A DNA stretch of 64,000 nt from Sva-07 sp963829585 (GCA_963829585.1 CAWHJD010000001.1:205516-269515); one strand, 5' to 3'. Positions 43,216 to 52,313 are shown, numbered from the stretch's first letter. A program made the numbers and translations. The notes: generated from the sequence alone by a model not told the origin.

Positions 43216-43378
43216 TGTGCTGCCGTGCCTCTCCCGCTCGTCGTCGGACGGACCGCGCCACCTCGGGCAGTCGTCGTTGCTCCTCTATCGGCCCCTTGCT
43301 CGGCGCGCTTGAGGCGTGGGATCGGCCCAGGGTTCGGCGAGCGTGCCGATCGGGCCCGGGCGATAGCCTGCGGCTCCT

Positions 43379-43648
43379 GTGGGAACCGAGAAACGTGAAC
43401 GTCAGAAGGCCAACCGTGCGCAGCGGCAACAGCAGATGCAGCAGGAGGCCAAGCGCCGCAAGACATTCCGTCTCATCGCCATCGGTGTCGGTGCCGTCGC
43501 CGCGGTGTTCCTGATCGCCTGGATCGCGAGCAACTTCGTCAGCGACGACGATCCCGCACCGGTTCCTGCCGACACGATCGTCACGACGCCGCCCGTCGAG
43601 GAGAGCGTTCCGGTCGACACGACGCCGTCCACCGGAACAGAGGGGTGA
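43379..43648 (+). CDS. Small membrane protein preceding the cyclophilin gene
   Basis: GTG 43379 gives 89 residues. A highly charged Gln/Arg/Lys helix (about 1-28) precedes one membrane helix ('LIAIGVGAVAAVFLIAWIAS', about 32-51) and an acidic Pro/Thr/Val tail outside ('DDDPAPVPADTIVTTPPVEE'). The same architecture often precedes secreted cyclophilins in actinobacteria. The cyclophilin start follows one base after its stop. The function is unknown; topology suggests an accessory or anchor. Confidence 0.72.
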   Translation: MGTEKRERQKANRAQRQQQMQQEAKRRKTFRLIAIGVGAVAAVFLIAWIASNFVSDDDPAPVPADTIVTTPPVEESVPVDTTPSTGTEG

Positions 43649-43649
43649 C

Positions 43650-44374
43650 ATGACCGCTCGGCGAACACTCGTCGCTGCGCTCGCCGTCGTCGCCCTGGTC
43701 GGTGCGGCCTGCGGTGGCAGCGACAGCTCGTCGGAGGATTCGGTTCCGGCAACGGATTCCGGCAACGGATGTCGGCAGCGGATTCGGCTCCGTCCGGCGA
43801 CCCGGCCGCAGCGAACACGGCCGACTGCCCACCGGCGGAGGGCACCGACACCCAGACGCAGCAGTTCGACGCGCCCCCGCCCGAATGCCTGACTCCCGGC
43901 GTCACCTACGAGGCGATCGTCACCACGAACAAGGGCGAGTTCACGATCGTGCTCGACCCCGAGTCGGCACCGGTCGCCGCGAACAACTTCGTGTTCCTGG
44001 CGCGCAACCGGTACTTCGACGACACACCGTGCCACCGGATCATCCCGAACTTCGTCGTGCAGTGCGGTGATCCCACGGGCACCGGGACCGGCGGGCCCGG
44101 CTACACCATCGTCGACGAACCACCGGCGCCTGGCCAGTACCAGATCGGCTCCATCGCGATGGCCAAGACGGTCGAACCGGACAGTGCGGGCAGCCAGTTC
44201 TTCATCATCTCGGGTTCCGACGGCGCGGCGCTGCCGCCCGAGTATGCGCTGTTCGGACAGGTGACCGACGGCCTCGACTCGACCGTCGCGGCGTTGGACG
44301 CTGCCGGGACACCCGGCGATGGCGTCCCGTCCGAGCCCATCCAGATCCAATCGGTCCGCATCGTCGAAAGCTGA
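43650..44374 (+). pseudogene. Cyclophilin-type peptidyl-prolyl isomerase lipoprotein, frameshift in a repeat
   Basis: Exported proline isomerase. The first frame gives a lipoprotein-like signal ('LVAALAVVALVGAACGGSD', Cys after GAA) and a Ser/Asp linker. The second, from about 43769, carries the cyclophilin domain: 'VTTNKGEFTIVLDPESAPVAANNFVFLARNRYFDDTPCHRIIPNF' blocks, 'SIAMAKTVEPDSAGSQFFI' and 'ALFGQVTDGLDSTV'. The shift occurs at about 43750-43770 inside a 12-14-base imperfect repeat ('ccggcaacggatt' units). The net change is minus one (or plus two), unlike most other shifts here. The domain is intact and a slipped repeat count is likely. Corrected length is about 241 residues. Confidence 0.82.
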
Positions 44375-44391
44375 TCGCCCGTCACACGAGC

Positions 44392-44718
44392 TCAGGTGTC
44401 GGAGTGCTCGTCGCGCGTGAGCTCGTCGACGTCGTCGACGCCGATCGTCATCTGACGGCGCGAAGCCCGGCTCAGCGCGTGTGCCCCGACGGGCGCCGAC
44501 AGCAGCTGCAACACGACCACGAGCGCCAGCGTCGTCGTGGCGAGGACCGTGCCGATCTGGATCGCCGCGCCGATCGCCACCAGGATGAGCGCGAGTGTCG
44601 GCGCCTTGGCAGCGGCGTGCATCCGCGAGAACAGGTCGCCGAATCGCACCACGCCGACACCGCCGATCATCGCCAGCGCCGATCCGAGCACCAGGAGCAC
44701 CTCGGCGAAGGTGTCCAT
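44392..44718 (-). CDS. mnhG: Mrp/Mnh antiporter subunit G
   Basis: Membrane subunit of the multisubunit cation/proton antiporter. ATG 44718 gives 108 residues with three helices. 'VLLVLGSALAMIGGVGVVRFGDLFSRMHAAAKAPTLALILV' is the PhaG/MnhG signature (the FGDLFSRMHAA part is near-invariant). A hydrophilic acidic tail of about 25 residues follows. It is the last gene of the operon, overlapping mnhF by one base, and converges on the cyclophilin gene. Confidence 0.92.
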   Translation of the reverse strand: MDTFAEVLLVLGSALAMIGGVGVVRFGDLFSRMHAAAKAPTLALILVAIGAAIQIGTVLATTTLALVVVLQLLSAPVGAHALSRASRRQMTIGVDDVDELTRDEHSDT

Positions 44719-44972
44719 CAGTTCCCTCTCCGCTCGATGAATCGAGCCAGCGCCGTCGTGCCGACGAAACCGACGAACACCGCGACGAGCACCGTCTCGA
44801 TCGTGATGCCACCGCTGTTCGAACGAGCCGCACCGACGATGATGCCGATGACGACGATCGAGAGCAGGCCGTCGAGGCCCACCACACGATCGGGCAGACT
44901 CGGACCCCGCAGCAGCCGGTAGACGAACCCGGCAGCACCGATCGACAACATGATCAGGGCGAGGCCGTTCAC
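44718..44972 (-). CDS. mnhF: Mrp/Mnh antiporter subunit F
   Basis: Three-helix subunit of the same complex. GTG 44972 overlaps the mnhE stop (GTGA) and gives 84 residues. 'YRLLRGPSLPDRVVGLDGLL' is the MnhF/PhaF hallmark, followed by 'IETVLVAVFVGFVGTTALARFIE'. Longer in-frame sequence upstream belongs to mnhE in another frame. Tight coupling on both sides shows that the complex is made from one message. Confidence 0.92.
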   Translation of the reverse strand: MNGLALIMLSIGAAGFVYRLLRGPSLPDRVVGLDGLLSIVVIGIIVGAARSNSGGITIETVLVAVFVGFVGTTALARFIERRGN

Positions 44973-45529
44973 GATGCAGCCTCCACGCGTGCCGCCACGA
45001 CAGCTTCGAGATCTGCTCGTTGCTGCCTGCTCCCGAATGCCCGCACGGCGAGTCGTTCGAGGTGGAGAACCTCGGCCCGAACCGACTCGGCATCGTCGAA
45101 CTGCAGCACGTGGACGTAGATCACCGGCGGCGTTCCGTCGTCGGAGTCGCGCACGTCGACGGTCAGGGTGCCCGGCGTCAGAGTGACCGCATTGGCGACC
45201 ACGGTGACGATGCCGTCGGAGGCGACATGCATCGGCACGGCCACGATCGCGGTGCGGACATTCGGCCTCGGGCTGACGACCGTCCATGCGACCTGCAGGT
45301 TCGACTTCACGAGCTGCACCGCGAAGTACGCGACGAACACGAGTGCCGACAGCGGATGGAACGACATCAGCTGCATCCCGTGCACGTGGGCCGGACGGCC
45401 GATCCACACGACGAACAGCGCCACGCCGACACCGGCCGTCAGGCTCGCCAGACCGAAGTCGCCCCAGAGGAACGCCCAGACGAGCGCGAGCCAGACGACG
45501 AGCGCGGGGAGCCGGACGGAGGCCGTCAC
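44969..45529 (-). CDS. mnhE: Mrp/Mnh antiporter subunit E
   Basis: Subunit of 186 residues with three N-terminal helices ('ALVVWLALVWAFLWGDFGLA' to about 80) and a cytoplasmic domain. 'ALVFVAYFAVQLVKSNLQVAWTVVSPRP' and 'VVANAVTLTPGTLTVDV' are typical of PhaE/MnhE, which shapes complex assembly. It ends in a charged helix rich in Ala/Glu. It is coupled to mnhD and mnhF by overlaps of four bases. Confidence 0.93.
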   Translation of the reverse strand: MTASVRLPALVVWLALVWAFLWGDFGLASLTAGVGVALFVVWIGRPAHVHGMQLMSFHPLSALVFVAYFAVQLVKSNLQVAWTVVSPRPNVRTAIVAVPMHVASDGIVTVVANAVTLTPGTLTVDVRDSDDGTPPVIYVHVLQFDDAESVRAEVLHLERLAVRAFGSRQQRADLEAVVAARVEAAS

Positions 45530-47028
45530 TCGTCACCACCTCCCACCACGGCGTCGATGTACTGCTGTGGTGCGAGCAGGTCGGCTGCAGTGCGCTCCGC
45601 GTAGTCGTACAGCGGGCCGGCGAACACCATCAGCGCCACCGACAGCACGACGACCGCCGACGCCGCTGCCGTCATGAGCCGCGGCACCCGACTCTCGTCC
45701 GATGCCATCCATTCGACGATGGCCAAATCCTCCGGTTCGCCCCAGAACACGTTCGACCAGATCCGCACCATCACGTAGACGGTCAACAGACTGACGAGCA
45801 GGCTGACGGCGACGATCAACCAGTCCTCCGACTCGACGCCGGCACTGACGAGCGCGAACTTTCCGACGAACCCCGAGAACGGCGGCAGCCCGGCGATGCT
45901 CAGTGCCGGGAGCGCGAACAGCACGGCGATCATCGGTGCGCTGCGCACCATGCCGCCGACCCTCGACAACCGGTCGGATCCCGAGCGCCGCTCGACCAGT
46001 CCGGCGACGAGGAACAGACCGGTCTTCACGATGATGTGGTGCACCACGTAGAAGACCGCGCCGGCAATCCCGGCGAGCGTGAACAGTGCGAGGCCGAAGA
46101 TCATGTAGCCGATGTGGCTCACGATGTGGAACGACAGCATGCGCCGCAGGTCGTCCTGGGCGAGCGCTCCGAGCACACCGACGACCATGGTGAGCCCGGC
46201 GAGTACGAGCAGCAGCGTTCCCTGCCGTGCATCCGGTGGGAACATCAGCGTCTGGGTGCGGATGATCGCGTAGACGCCGACCTTCGTGAGCAGTCCGGCG
46301 AAGACCGCCGTGATCGCTCCCGATGCGGTCGGATAGCTGTCGGGCAGCCAGAAGAACAGCGGGAACAACCCGGCCTTGATGCCGAACACGAGGATCAGCA
46401 GCAGCGAGAACCCGGTCGCGACACCCGACGGGAGCTCGGGCATCCGCTCGGCGAGTTGCGCCATGTTCACCGTGCCGGTGGCGGCGTAGATCACGGCCAG
46501 CGCGGTGACGAAGAACGTCGAGGCGACGAGGCTGATGACGACGTACGACATACCGGCACGCACCTGGTCGGGACGCCCGCCGAGCGTGAGCAGGACGTAA
46601 CTGGCGACGAGCATCATCTCGAATGCCACGAAGAGGTTGAAGAGGTCACCGGTGATGAAGCTGGCCGAGACGCCGGCGGCGAGCACCAGGTACACCGGGT
46701 TGAACGCCGCGTACCGCGACTCCTCGGCCTGCTGACCGATGGCGTACACCATCACGGCCAGCAGCATCAGCGACGACACGACCAGCATCACCGCCGACAG
46801 CCGGTCGACGGCGAGGGTGATCCCGAGCGGCACCGGCCAGCCGCCGGCCTGCATCACCACCATGTCGACGTCGTCGACGCGCACGAGGAGGACGATCGCC
46901 ACGATCATGTTGCAGGTCAGCGCGGACAGGCTGATGATCCGCTGGACCCACCGCACCGGCGCGGCGATCACGCACAGCGCTGCACCGAGCAGCGGCACGA
47001 TGATCGGCAGCGGGATCAGCGCGTTCAC
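45526..47028 (-). CDS. mnhD: Mrp/Mnh antiporter subunit D
   Basis: NuoN/NuoM-like proton-channel subunit of 500 residues and about 14 helices. 'LFVAFEMMLVASYVLLTLGG' (the conserved channel Glu), 'GLFPLFFWLPDSYPTASGAITAVFAGLLTKVGVYAIIRT' and 'DDLRRMLSFHIVSHIGYMIFG' contain the Lys and His residues of the proton path. It matches antiporter-type MrpD. The start overlaps mnhC and the stop overlaps mnhE. With mnhA it forms the ion-translocating core. Confidence 0.94.
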   Translation of the reverse strand: MNALIPLPIIVPLLGAALCVIAAPVRWVQRIISLSALTCNMIVAIVLLVRVDDVDMVVMQAGGWPVPLGITLAVDRLSAVMLVVSSLMLLAVMVYAIGQQAEESRYAAFNPVYLVLAAGVSASFITGDLFNLFVAFEMMLVASYVLLTLGGRPDQVRAGMSYVVISLVASTFFVTALAVIYAATGTVNMAQLAERMPELPSGVATGFSLLLILVFGIKAGLFPLFFWLPDSYPTASGAITAVFAGLLTKVGVYAIIRTQTLMFPPDARQGTLLLVLAGLTMVVGVLGALAQDDLRRMLSFHIVSHIGYMIFGLALFTLAGIAGAVFYVVHHIIVKTGLFLVAGLVERRSGSDRLSRVGGMVRSAPMIAVLFALPALSIAGLPPFSGFVGKFALVSAGVESEDWLIVAVSLLVSLLTVYVMVRIWSNVFWGEPEDLAIVEWMASDESRVPRLMTAAASAVVVLSVALMVFAGPLYDYAERTAADLLAPQQYIDAVVGGGDE

Positions 47029-47444
47029 CGTCGACCCTCCTCGGTCGCTTGGTCACGCTCGGCGAGTTCCTCTTCCGTGACGGCTTGGTCGGGACCTCGC
47101 CGACGGGCGATGAAGCGATCTTCGACGTCGTCCTCCACGACGTCGTCATGGGTGATCCGCCAACTTCGGTATCCGAGCGCGAGGAGAAAGGCGGTCACGC
47201 CGAAGGTGATCACGATCGAGGTGAGCACGAGCGCCTGCGGCAACGGGTCGGTGAACTCGGACGCATCGGCGGTGCCGATGATGGGCGACACCCCGCCGCC
47301 ACCGCCGGAGGTCAGCAGCAGGATGTTCGAGCCGTGCCCGACGAGACCGACACCGATGAGGATTCGGGACAGCCGACGCTGGAGCAGCATCCACGTGCCC
47401 GTGGCGAAGAGGAACGCCGCTGCGAAGGCGAGCAGGACGCTCAT
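47025..47444 (-). CDS. mnhC: Mrp/Mnh antiporter subunit C
   Basis: NuoK-like subunit of 139 residues with three helices. 'GTWMLLQRRLSRILIGVGLVGHGSNILLL' is the MnhC signature, 'PLPQALVLTSIVITFGVTAFLLALGYR' contains the conserved PLPQALVLTAIVI block, and a charged tail of about 40 residues follows, a little longer than usual. It overlaps mnhB and mnhD by four bases each. Confidence 0.93.
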   Translation of the reverse strand: MSVLLAFAAAFLFATGTWMLLQRRLSRILIGVGLVGHGSNILLLTSGGGGGVSPIIGTADASEFTDPLPQALVLTSIVITFGVTAFLLALGYRSWRITHDDVVEDDVEDRFIARRRGPDQAVTEEELAERDQATEEGRR

Positions 47445-47971
47445 CGCTTCCAGCGCACCTTCAGCGCCGGCGCCGGCGCGTCGCTACCGTCGTCGGAGGC
47501 ATCGGGTGAGTTGGGGAGATCCTCGCCGAACGCGGTGAACGCCATCAGGATCAGGCCGACGACGATGAGGTCGACGCCGATGTCGAACGACAGCGCGCTC
47601 GTCACCTTCACCGTGCCGAACACCGGGAGGTGCAACGTGACGTCGCCGTGCTCCAGGATCGATCCGCCGAGTACGACCGGGATGAACGCCGTCAACGCCG
47701 AGATCAGCAGGCCGAGCCCCAGGAACAGGTGCGGAGGGAGCCGGAACGTGTCGCGCACCGCTCGGGCGCCACCCGACACGTAGCGCAACGCGAGCGCCCC
47801 ACCGACGACGAGTCCGCCCACGAACCCGCCACCCGGTCGATTGTGACCGGCCACGAGGAAGTACAACGCGAGGACGAGGATCGACGGGTACAACACCTTC
47901 ATCGAGGTGTCGAGCACCATCATCCGACGGCTCCGGCGGAGCGCACCGTGAGGTGCCGGGACCGGACTCAT
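47441..47971 (-). CDS. mnhB: Mrp/Mnh antiporter subunit B
   Basis: ATG 47971 overlaps the mnhA stop (ATGA); 176 residues with four helices. 'LDTSMKVLYPSILVLALYFLVAGHNRPGGGFVGGLVVGGALALRYV' contains the near-invariant GHNxPGGGFxGGL block, and 'FDIGVDLIVVGLILMAF' follows. An additional charged tail of about 25 residues is present. The reading frame continues further upstream only as out-of-frame mnhA. Confidence 0.93.
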   Translation of the reverse strand: MSPVPAPHGALRRSRRMMVLDTSMKVLYPSILVLALYFLVAGHNRPGGGFVGGLVVGGALALRYVSGGARAVRDTFRLPPHLFLGLGLLISALTAFIPVVLGGSILEHGDVTLHLPVFGTVKVTSALSFDIGVDLIVVGLILMAFTAFGEDLPNSPDASDDGSDAPAPALKVRWKR

Positions 47972-50352
47972 CGCAGTGCCCCTGGCAGGGCGGGCTCGTC
48001 GCCGGCGTCGAGGATCTCCTCGAACACGGGGGCGTCGTCGTCGGCACGCCGACGCCCCGGCCGAGCGAGGCTGACAGCGCCGATGGCGGCCACCAACAGC
48101 ACCGTGATCTCGCCCATCGTGTCCCAGCCGCGGAAGTCGACGAGGATCACGTTGACGACGTTGCTGCCCTTGCCCTTCGGCAGCGACTGTTCGACCATCA
48201 CCTCCGACATCGACGGTTCGTCGACGCTCGATCGGGCGTTGCTCGCCGACAGGGCGAAGACGAAGATGGCAACACCGACCGCTGCGGCCACGGCAATCCG
48301 CATCGGCGCGGCGATCGACGGCGCGTCGTGCCGCCACGACCGCGGCAGGAACCGCAGTACGAGGACGAACAGCACCGTGCTCAACGTCTCGATCGAGAAC
48401 TGGGTGAGCGCGAGATCCGGTGCTCCGCGAGCGACGTACAGGCCGGCCATCGCGTAGCCGACGCCACCGAGCATGAGCGCTGCGGCGATGCGGTGGCGCA
48501 CGATCGACGCGCCGAGGGCAGACGCCACCATGACCGCGACGAGCACGACGTGCACGGGTTCCTCGACCCACTGCGGGATCGAGCCGATCTCGGTGGCGAA
48601 CGCCGCAGCGGGAATCAGCGTGACCGTCAGGATGATGATCGCGATGTAGATCGGCAACGACCCGTTCTGGACGGTTGCCGTGACCCGATTCGCGATCACC
48701 GAAATGCCGCGCAGCACACCGAGGTAGCCCTGCTCACCCGAAGGGAGCGGCCGGATGGCCTCGCCGACACGGCGCTGGACACGAGCGACCCGGCCCCGGA
48801 ACACGGTGAGCAGCACGCCACACACGACGATCGACACGGAGAGCCCGAGGGCGGGGTTGATCCCGGCGAACAGGTGGAGGGCCTTGGGTTCCGAACCGGG
48901 ATACAGCGCCGTGGTCGCACCCTGGACGAGGTCATCGAGCAATCCGGGCAGGAGCCCGAAGAGCACCGAGGCGGCACTCAGCACGACAGCGGGCCCGACG
49001 AAGACGGCTCCCGGCGCGTGTGCGGCGCGCGACACGACCGGACGATCGGGTTCGCCGAAGACTCCGAAGACGCCGAGCACGAAGCGTGCCGAGTAGGCGA
49101 ACGTCAGGATCGACGCCAGGACGATCACCACCAGCACGGCAGTGGCCCCGGCGAAGTCACCGTGTTCGAGGTATCCGTCGAGCGCCTTCTCCTTGGCGAT
49201 GAAACCGAGGAGCGGCGGGATGCCCGCCATCGACGCTGCGCTCACCACGGCCACGACCTGCACGAGCCGCCACGACGAACCGAAGCCGTGCAGCCCGGTG
49301 ATCTCACGAGTCCCCGTCTCGTGATCGACGATGCCGACCACCATGAACAACGCCGCCTTGAACGCAGCGTGAGCGAGGATCAGCACGAGTCCGGCTTCGG
49401 CGATGTGGTACTCCCCGACGCCGAGCAGCAACATCATGAAGCCGAGCTGGCTGACCGTTCCGTACGCGAGCAGGAGCTTGAGGTCGGTCTGGCGCAGCGC
49501 GCGCAGTCCACCGATCGCCATCGTCGCGGCGCCGATCACCATGACCACCAGACGCCAGTTGCCGGTCATGGCGAACATCGGTGCCATGCGGGCGACGAGA
49601 TAGACGCCGGCCTTGACCATCGTCGCCGAGTGCAGGTACGCGCTGACCGGGGTGGGGGCGATCATGGCCGCCGGGAGCCAGCTGCTGAACGGCACCTGCG
49701 CCGACTTCGTGAACGCACCGACGAGGACGAGGACGATGCCGACGTTGACAGCGCCTCCGCTCGGCGGGTCGGCGAGCAGCTCGGACATCCGGTAGGTGCC
49801 GCCGGCCTGGCCGATGATGATCAGGCCGGCGAGGAGGACGAGCCCACCCCCACCCGTGATGAAGATGGCCTGCATCGACGCGGCCCGGGCCCGTGGATTG
49901 GTGTCGTCGTTGCCGATCAGGAGATACGACGTGACCGAGGTCAGCTCCCAGAAGATGAACAGGACGACGAGCTGGTCGGACATGACGACGCCGAGCATCG
50001 CTCCGGCGAACAGGACGAGCACGCCGGCGAGTCGGGCCAGCCCCGGTCCGTCGTTGCTGAAGTAGCCCATCGAGTAGATGCAGATCAGCAGGCCGACGCC
50101 GGAGATGACCGCGACCATCAGCAGGGCGAACGCATCCAGACGCAGGTCGACGTCGATCCCGAGTTGCGGGATCCACGCGAACGATTCGGTGATGGGTTCA
50201 CCGTCGAGTACCCCGGACGCGTTCGCCGACGCCCACAGCAGCGTCACCAGTGGCGCGACGGCGGCCACCAGGAACGCCTGTCGGCCCAGCACCTTGCCGG
50301 CGGCGACGATGCCGATACCGGCGACGAGGTGGAAGAGGAGGAGGAAGAACAT
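47968..50352 (-). CDS. mnhA: Mrp/Mnh antiporter subunit A
   Basis: Largest antiporter subunit, 794 residues and about 20 helices. The NuoL-like part has 'VLFIFWELTSVTSYLLIGND' (conserved Glu), 'PVSAYLHSATMVKAGVYLVARM' and 'LLLAYGTVSQLGFMMLLLG'. C-terminal DUF4040/MbhD-like helices ('GGVGYAMAGLYVARGAPDLALTQFSIETLSTVLFVLVL' block) and an MbhE-like segment ('ILVDFRGWDTMGEITVLLVAAIGAVSL') complete it. First gene of the operon A-B-C-D-E-F-G, divergent from the 3-hydroxyacyl-CoA dehydrogenase with about 130 bases between. It exchanges Na or K for protons, aiding salt and pH tolerance. Confidence 0.95.
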   Translation of the reverse strand: MFFLLLFHLVAGIGIVAAGKVLGRQAFLVAAVAPLVTLLWASANASGVLDGEPITESFAWIPQLGIDVDLRLDAFALLMVAVISGVGLLICIYSMGYFSNDGPGLARLAGVLVLFAGAMLGVVMSDQLVVLFIFWELTSVTSYLLIGNDDTNPRARAASMQAIFITGGGGLVLLAGLIIIGQAGGTYRMSELLADPPSGGAVNVGIVLVLVGAFTKSAQVPFSSWLPAAMIAPTPVSAYLHSATMVKAGVYLVARMAPMFAMTGNWRLVVMVIGAATMAIGGLRALRQTDLKLLLAYGTVSQLGFMMLLLGVGEYHIAEAGLVLILAHAAFKAALFMVVGIVDHETGTREITGLHGFGSSWRLVQVVAVVSAASMAGIPPLLGFIAKEKALDGYLEHGDFAGATAVLVVIVLASILTFAYSARFVLGVFGVFGEPDRPVVSRAAHAPGAVFVGPAVVLSAASVLFGLLPGLLDDLVQGATTALYPGSEPKALHLFAGINPALGLSVSIVVCGVLLTVFRGRVARVQRRVGEAIRPLPSGEQGYLGVLRGISVIANRVTATVQNGSLPIYIAIIILTVTLIPAAAFATEIGSIPQWVEEPVHVVLVAVMVASALGASIVRHRIAAALMLGGVGYAMAGLYVARGAPDLALTQFSIETLSTVLFVLVLRFLPRSWRHDAPSIAAPMRIAVAAAVGVAIFVFALSASNARSSVDEPSMSEVMVEQSLPKGKGSNVVNVILVDFRGWDTMGEITVLLVAAIGAVSLARPGRRRADDDAPVFEEILDAGDEPALPGALR

Positions 50353-50483
50353 CCGCGCTGTCGTGCGAGGTCGGGCACCTCACCAGAGCTGTGACGTTAG
50401 GTCGCGCCGGCGTCCGGCGAGGGGGATCACCCCGGCGGGAGGCCACTTTGGTGGGGTTACCGACCGGTAGCTATCTTGCGCGT

Positions 50484-51335
50484 ATGGGAAACATCCGCAT
50501 CGTGGGAGTCATCGGGTCGGGGATCATGGGATCCGGGCTCGCCGAAGTCGCGTCGCGCGCCGGGTTCGACGTCGTCGTTCGATCACGGACCCAGGCGGGT
50601 GCCGACGCCGTGCTGCACGGCATCGACGCGGGACTCACCAAGCAGGTCGCCCGCGAACGGCTCACCGAGGACGACAAGGCGGCCATCCTCGGACGCATCA
50701 CCGTCACCGATGATCTGCACGCGCTGCACGACTGCGACCTCGTCATCGAGAGCGTCGTCGAGGACATGGAGGTCAAGCGCGACCTGTTCGCGAAGCTCGA
50801 CCGCATCGTCAAGCCCACGGCGATCATCGCGACGAACACCTCCACGCTCGCCGTGGTCGAACTGGCGATGGTGACCGAACGCCCCGACAAGGTCTGTGGC
50901 ATCCACTTCTTCAATCCGGCACCGATGATGAAGCTCGTCGAGGTCATCCGCCCGCTCACCGCTTCCGACGAGACCATCGAGATTGCTGTCGAGTTCGCCA
51001 CCACGTGCGGCAAGGACGCCGTGCAGGTCCAGGACCGAGCCGGGTTCATCGTCAACGCGCTGCTCTTCCCCTACCTCAACAACGCCATTCGCATGTGGGA
51101 GCAGGGCACGGCGTCGATGGACGACATCGACACCGCGATGATGGGCGGCTGCAACTTCCCGATGGGTCCGTTCGCGCTGCTCGACCTCGTCGGTCTCGAC
51201 ACGTCGTTGGCGATCCTCGACGCGCTGTACGACGAGTTCCGTGACCCGAACTACGCCGCTGCCCCGGCCCTGCGCCGGATGGTCGCCGCCGGCCGGCTCG
51301 GCCGCAAGACCAAGCACGGGTTCCGCACCTACTGA
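50484..51335 (+). CDS. hbd: 3-hydroxybutyryl-CoA (3-hydroxyacyl-CoA) dehydrogenase
   Basis: NAD(P)-dependent oxidation or reduction of 3-hydroxyacyl-CoA. ATG 50484 gives 283 residues, the usual length. The Rossmann loop is 'VGVIGSGIMGSGLAEVASRAG', with 'DLVIESVVEDMEVKRDLF', 'ATNTSTLAVVELA' and 'GIHFFNPAPMMKLVEVIRP' (active His and neighbours). The C-terminal domain has 'DRAGFIVNALLFPYLNNAI' and 'GPFALLDLVGLDTSLAI'. It can supply or consume crotonyl-CoA precursors, which links it to the nearby MeaA mutase. A strong hairpin follows the stop. Confidence 0.93.
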   Translation: MGNIRIVGVIGSGIMGSGLAEVASRAGFDVVVRSRTQAGADAVLHGIDAGLTKQVARERLTEDDKAAILGRITVTDDLHALHDCDLVIESVVEDMEVKRDLFAKLDRIVKPTAIIATNTSTLAVVELAMVTERPDKVCGIHFFNPAPMMKLVEVIRPLTASDETIEIAVEFATTCGKDAVQVQDRAGFIVNALLFPYLNNAIRMWEQGTASMDDIDTAMMGGCNFPMGPFALLDLVGLDTSLAILDALYDEFRDPNYAAAPALRRMVAAGRLGRKTKHGFRTY

Positions 51336-51346
51336 ATCAGTCCAGC

Positions 51347-51385
51347 GATGAGTTTCGGCGCGCACGGGTCGCGCCGAAACTCATC
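51347..51385 (+). terminator. Strong hairpin after the hydroxyacyl-CoA dehydrogenase gene
   Basis: Perfect 16-base arms (51347-51362 and 51370-51385) enclose a seven-base loop, starting 11 bases after the stop. There is no T-run after it. GC-rich hairpins without a T-tract act as terminators in many actinobacteria, so this is the likely end of the transcript. Confidence 0.7.
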
Positions 51386-51415
51386 GGAGGCGGGATCGAG
51401 GGCCAGACTGAGCCG

Positions 51416-52103
51416 GTGAACAACGCCATGGCGGTCCCGATCGAGCCGCCGCCGTCGCGCTACTCGATGCCCGATCCGAGCGAGTTCGAGCCCGGCGAGG
51501 ATCTCGTCGCCGTCGGCGCCGATCTCGAACCCGGCACGCTGCTGTCGGCGTATCGGGCGGGGATGTTCCCGATGCCGGTGGACCCGTACCGACGACGGTC
51601 GAAGATGGCGTGGTTCTCTCCCGACCCGCGCGGGATCATCCCGCTCGACGGCCTCCACGTGAGCCGGTCGCTGCGCCGGAGCATGCGGCACTTCGACGTG
51701 CGGATGGACACCCGATTCGTCGACGTCATGTGGGCCTGTGGCGACCCGGAATCGACCCGGGCGCTGGATCAACAAGGCCATCGTCGACGCCTACACCGAG
51801 CTGTTCCGGCTGGGGTGGGCCCACTCGGTGGAGGTGTTCCTCGACGACGAGTTGGTCGGCGGGCTCTACGGGTTGCGCATCGAGCGGTTCTTCGCCGGCG
51901 AGGCGATGTTCCACACCGCGACCGATGCCTCGAAGACGGCGCTGGTCGCCCTGGTGGACTGGCTGAACGACACCGGCGCCGAACTGCTCGACGTCCAGTG
52001 GGTCACCGACCATCTCGCGACCCTCGGCGCGGTCGCCATCCCCCGCCCGGAGTACCTCGACCGCCTCCACCACGCCGTTCTCGTGAACAAGTCCACGACA
52101 TAG
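51416..52103 (+). CDS. aat: Leucyl/phenylalanyl-tRNA-protein transferase, one frameshift in the sequence as given
   Basis: Adds Leu or Phe to N-terminal Lys/Arg proteins, marking them for the N-end-rule pathway. The first frame (GTG 51416, or ATG 51428) has 'LVAVGADLEPGTLLSAYRAGMFPMP' and 'MAWFSPDPRGIIPLDGLHVSRSLRR'. At about 51755-51762, in a CCCGGG run, the frame moves by one, and 'WINKAIVDAYTELFRLGWAHSVEVF' and 'GGLYGLRIERFFAGEAMFHT' continue to TAG 52101-52103. Span 688 nt is one base over a multiple of three. Corrected length about 228 residues is normal. An insertion error is favoured. Confidence 0.87.
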
Positions 52104-52137
52104 TCGGCAAGGAGTTCACGAGAACCGGAAAAATGCC

Positions 52138-52166
52138 GGAGCGGGTGGTCCGCCACCACCCGCTCC
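52138..52166 (+). terminator. Hairpin after aat
   Basis: Perfect 12-base arms (52138-52149 and 52155-52166) with the five-base loop 'ccgcc', 35 bases after the aat stop. No T-tract. It probably ends the aat transcript and is the first of a run of hairpins before meaA. Confidence 0.65.
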
Positions 52167-52174
52167 GAGAGCAT

Positions 52175-52313
52175 CGCCGGCCGAATCCGCCATTCGGCCG
52201 GCGGGGGTTCCCGCCAGAGGGAAACCTCTTGGGAGCGGATCACCAGGGGGAGGGGGGAAGTGATCCGGTCCGTTTGTCGTCCCGTGGGACGCTTGTTTCT
52301 TCGGACGGACCGG
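52175..52313 (+). promoter_or_regulatory. Multi-hairpin leader region upstream of meaA
   Basis: Between the aat hairpin and the meaA start lie further stems. The first has perfect 12-base arms 52175-52186/52192-52203, again with loop 'ccgcc'. An eight-base pair 52236-52243/52260-52267 encloses a purine-rich loop. A nine-base pair 52265-52273/52305-52313 encloses an inner six-base hairpin ('cgtccc gt gggacg'); it shares three bases with the previous stem, so the two may be alternatives. Position 45 bases before meaA suggests a leader RNA or attenuator. I do not see the conserved boxes of a cobalamin riboswitch. Function is inferred. Confidence 0.5.

Noticed and set aside
47953..50394. An 813-residue reading frame antisense to mnhA
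   Set aside because: Composition is charged and repetitive (His/Asp/Arg), with no domain, and the opposite strand encodes a complete antiporter subunit.
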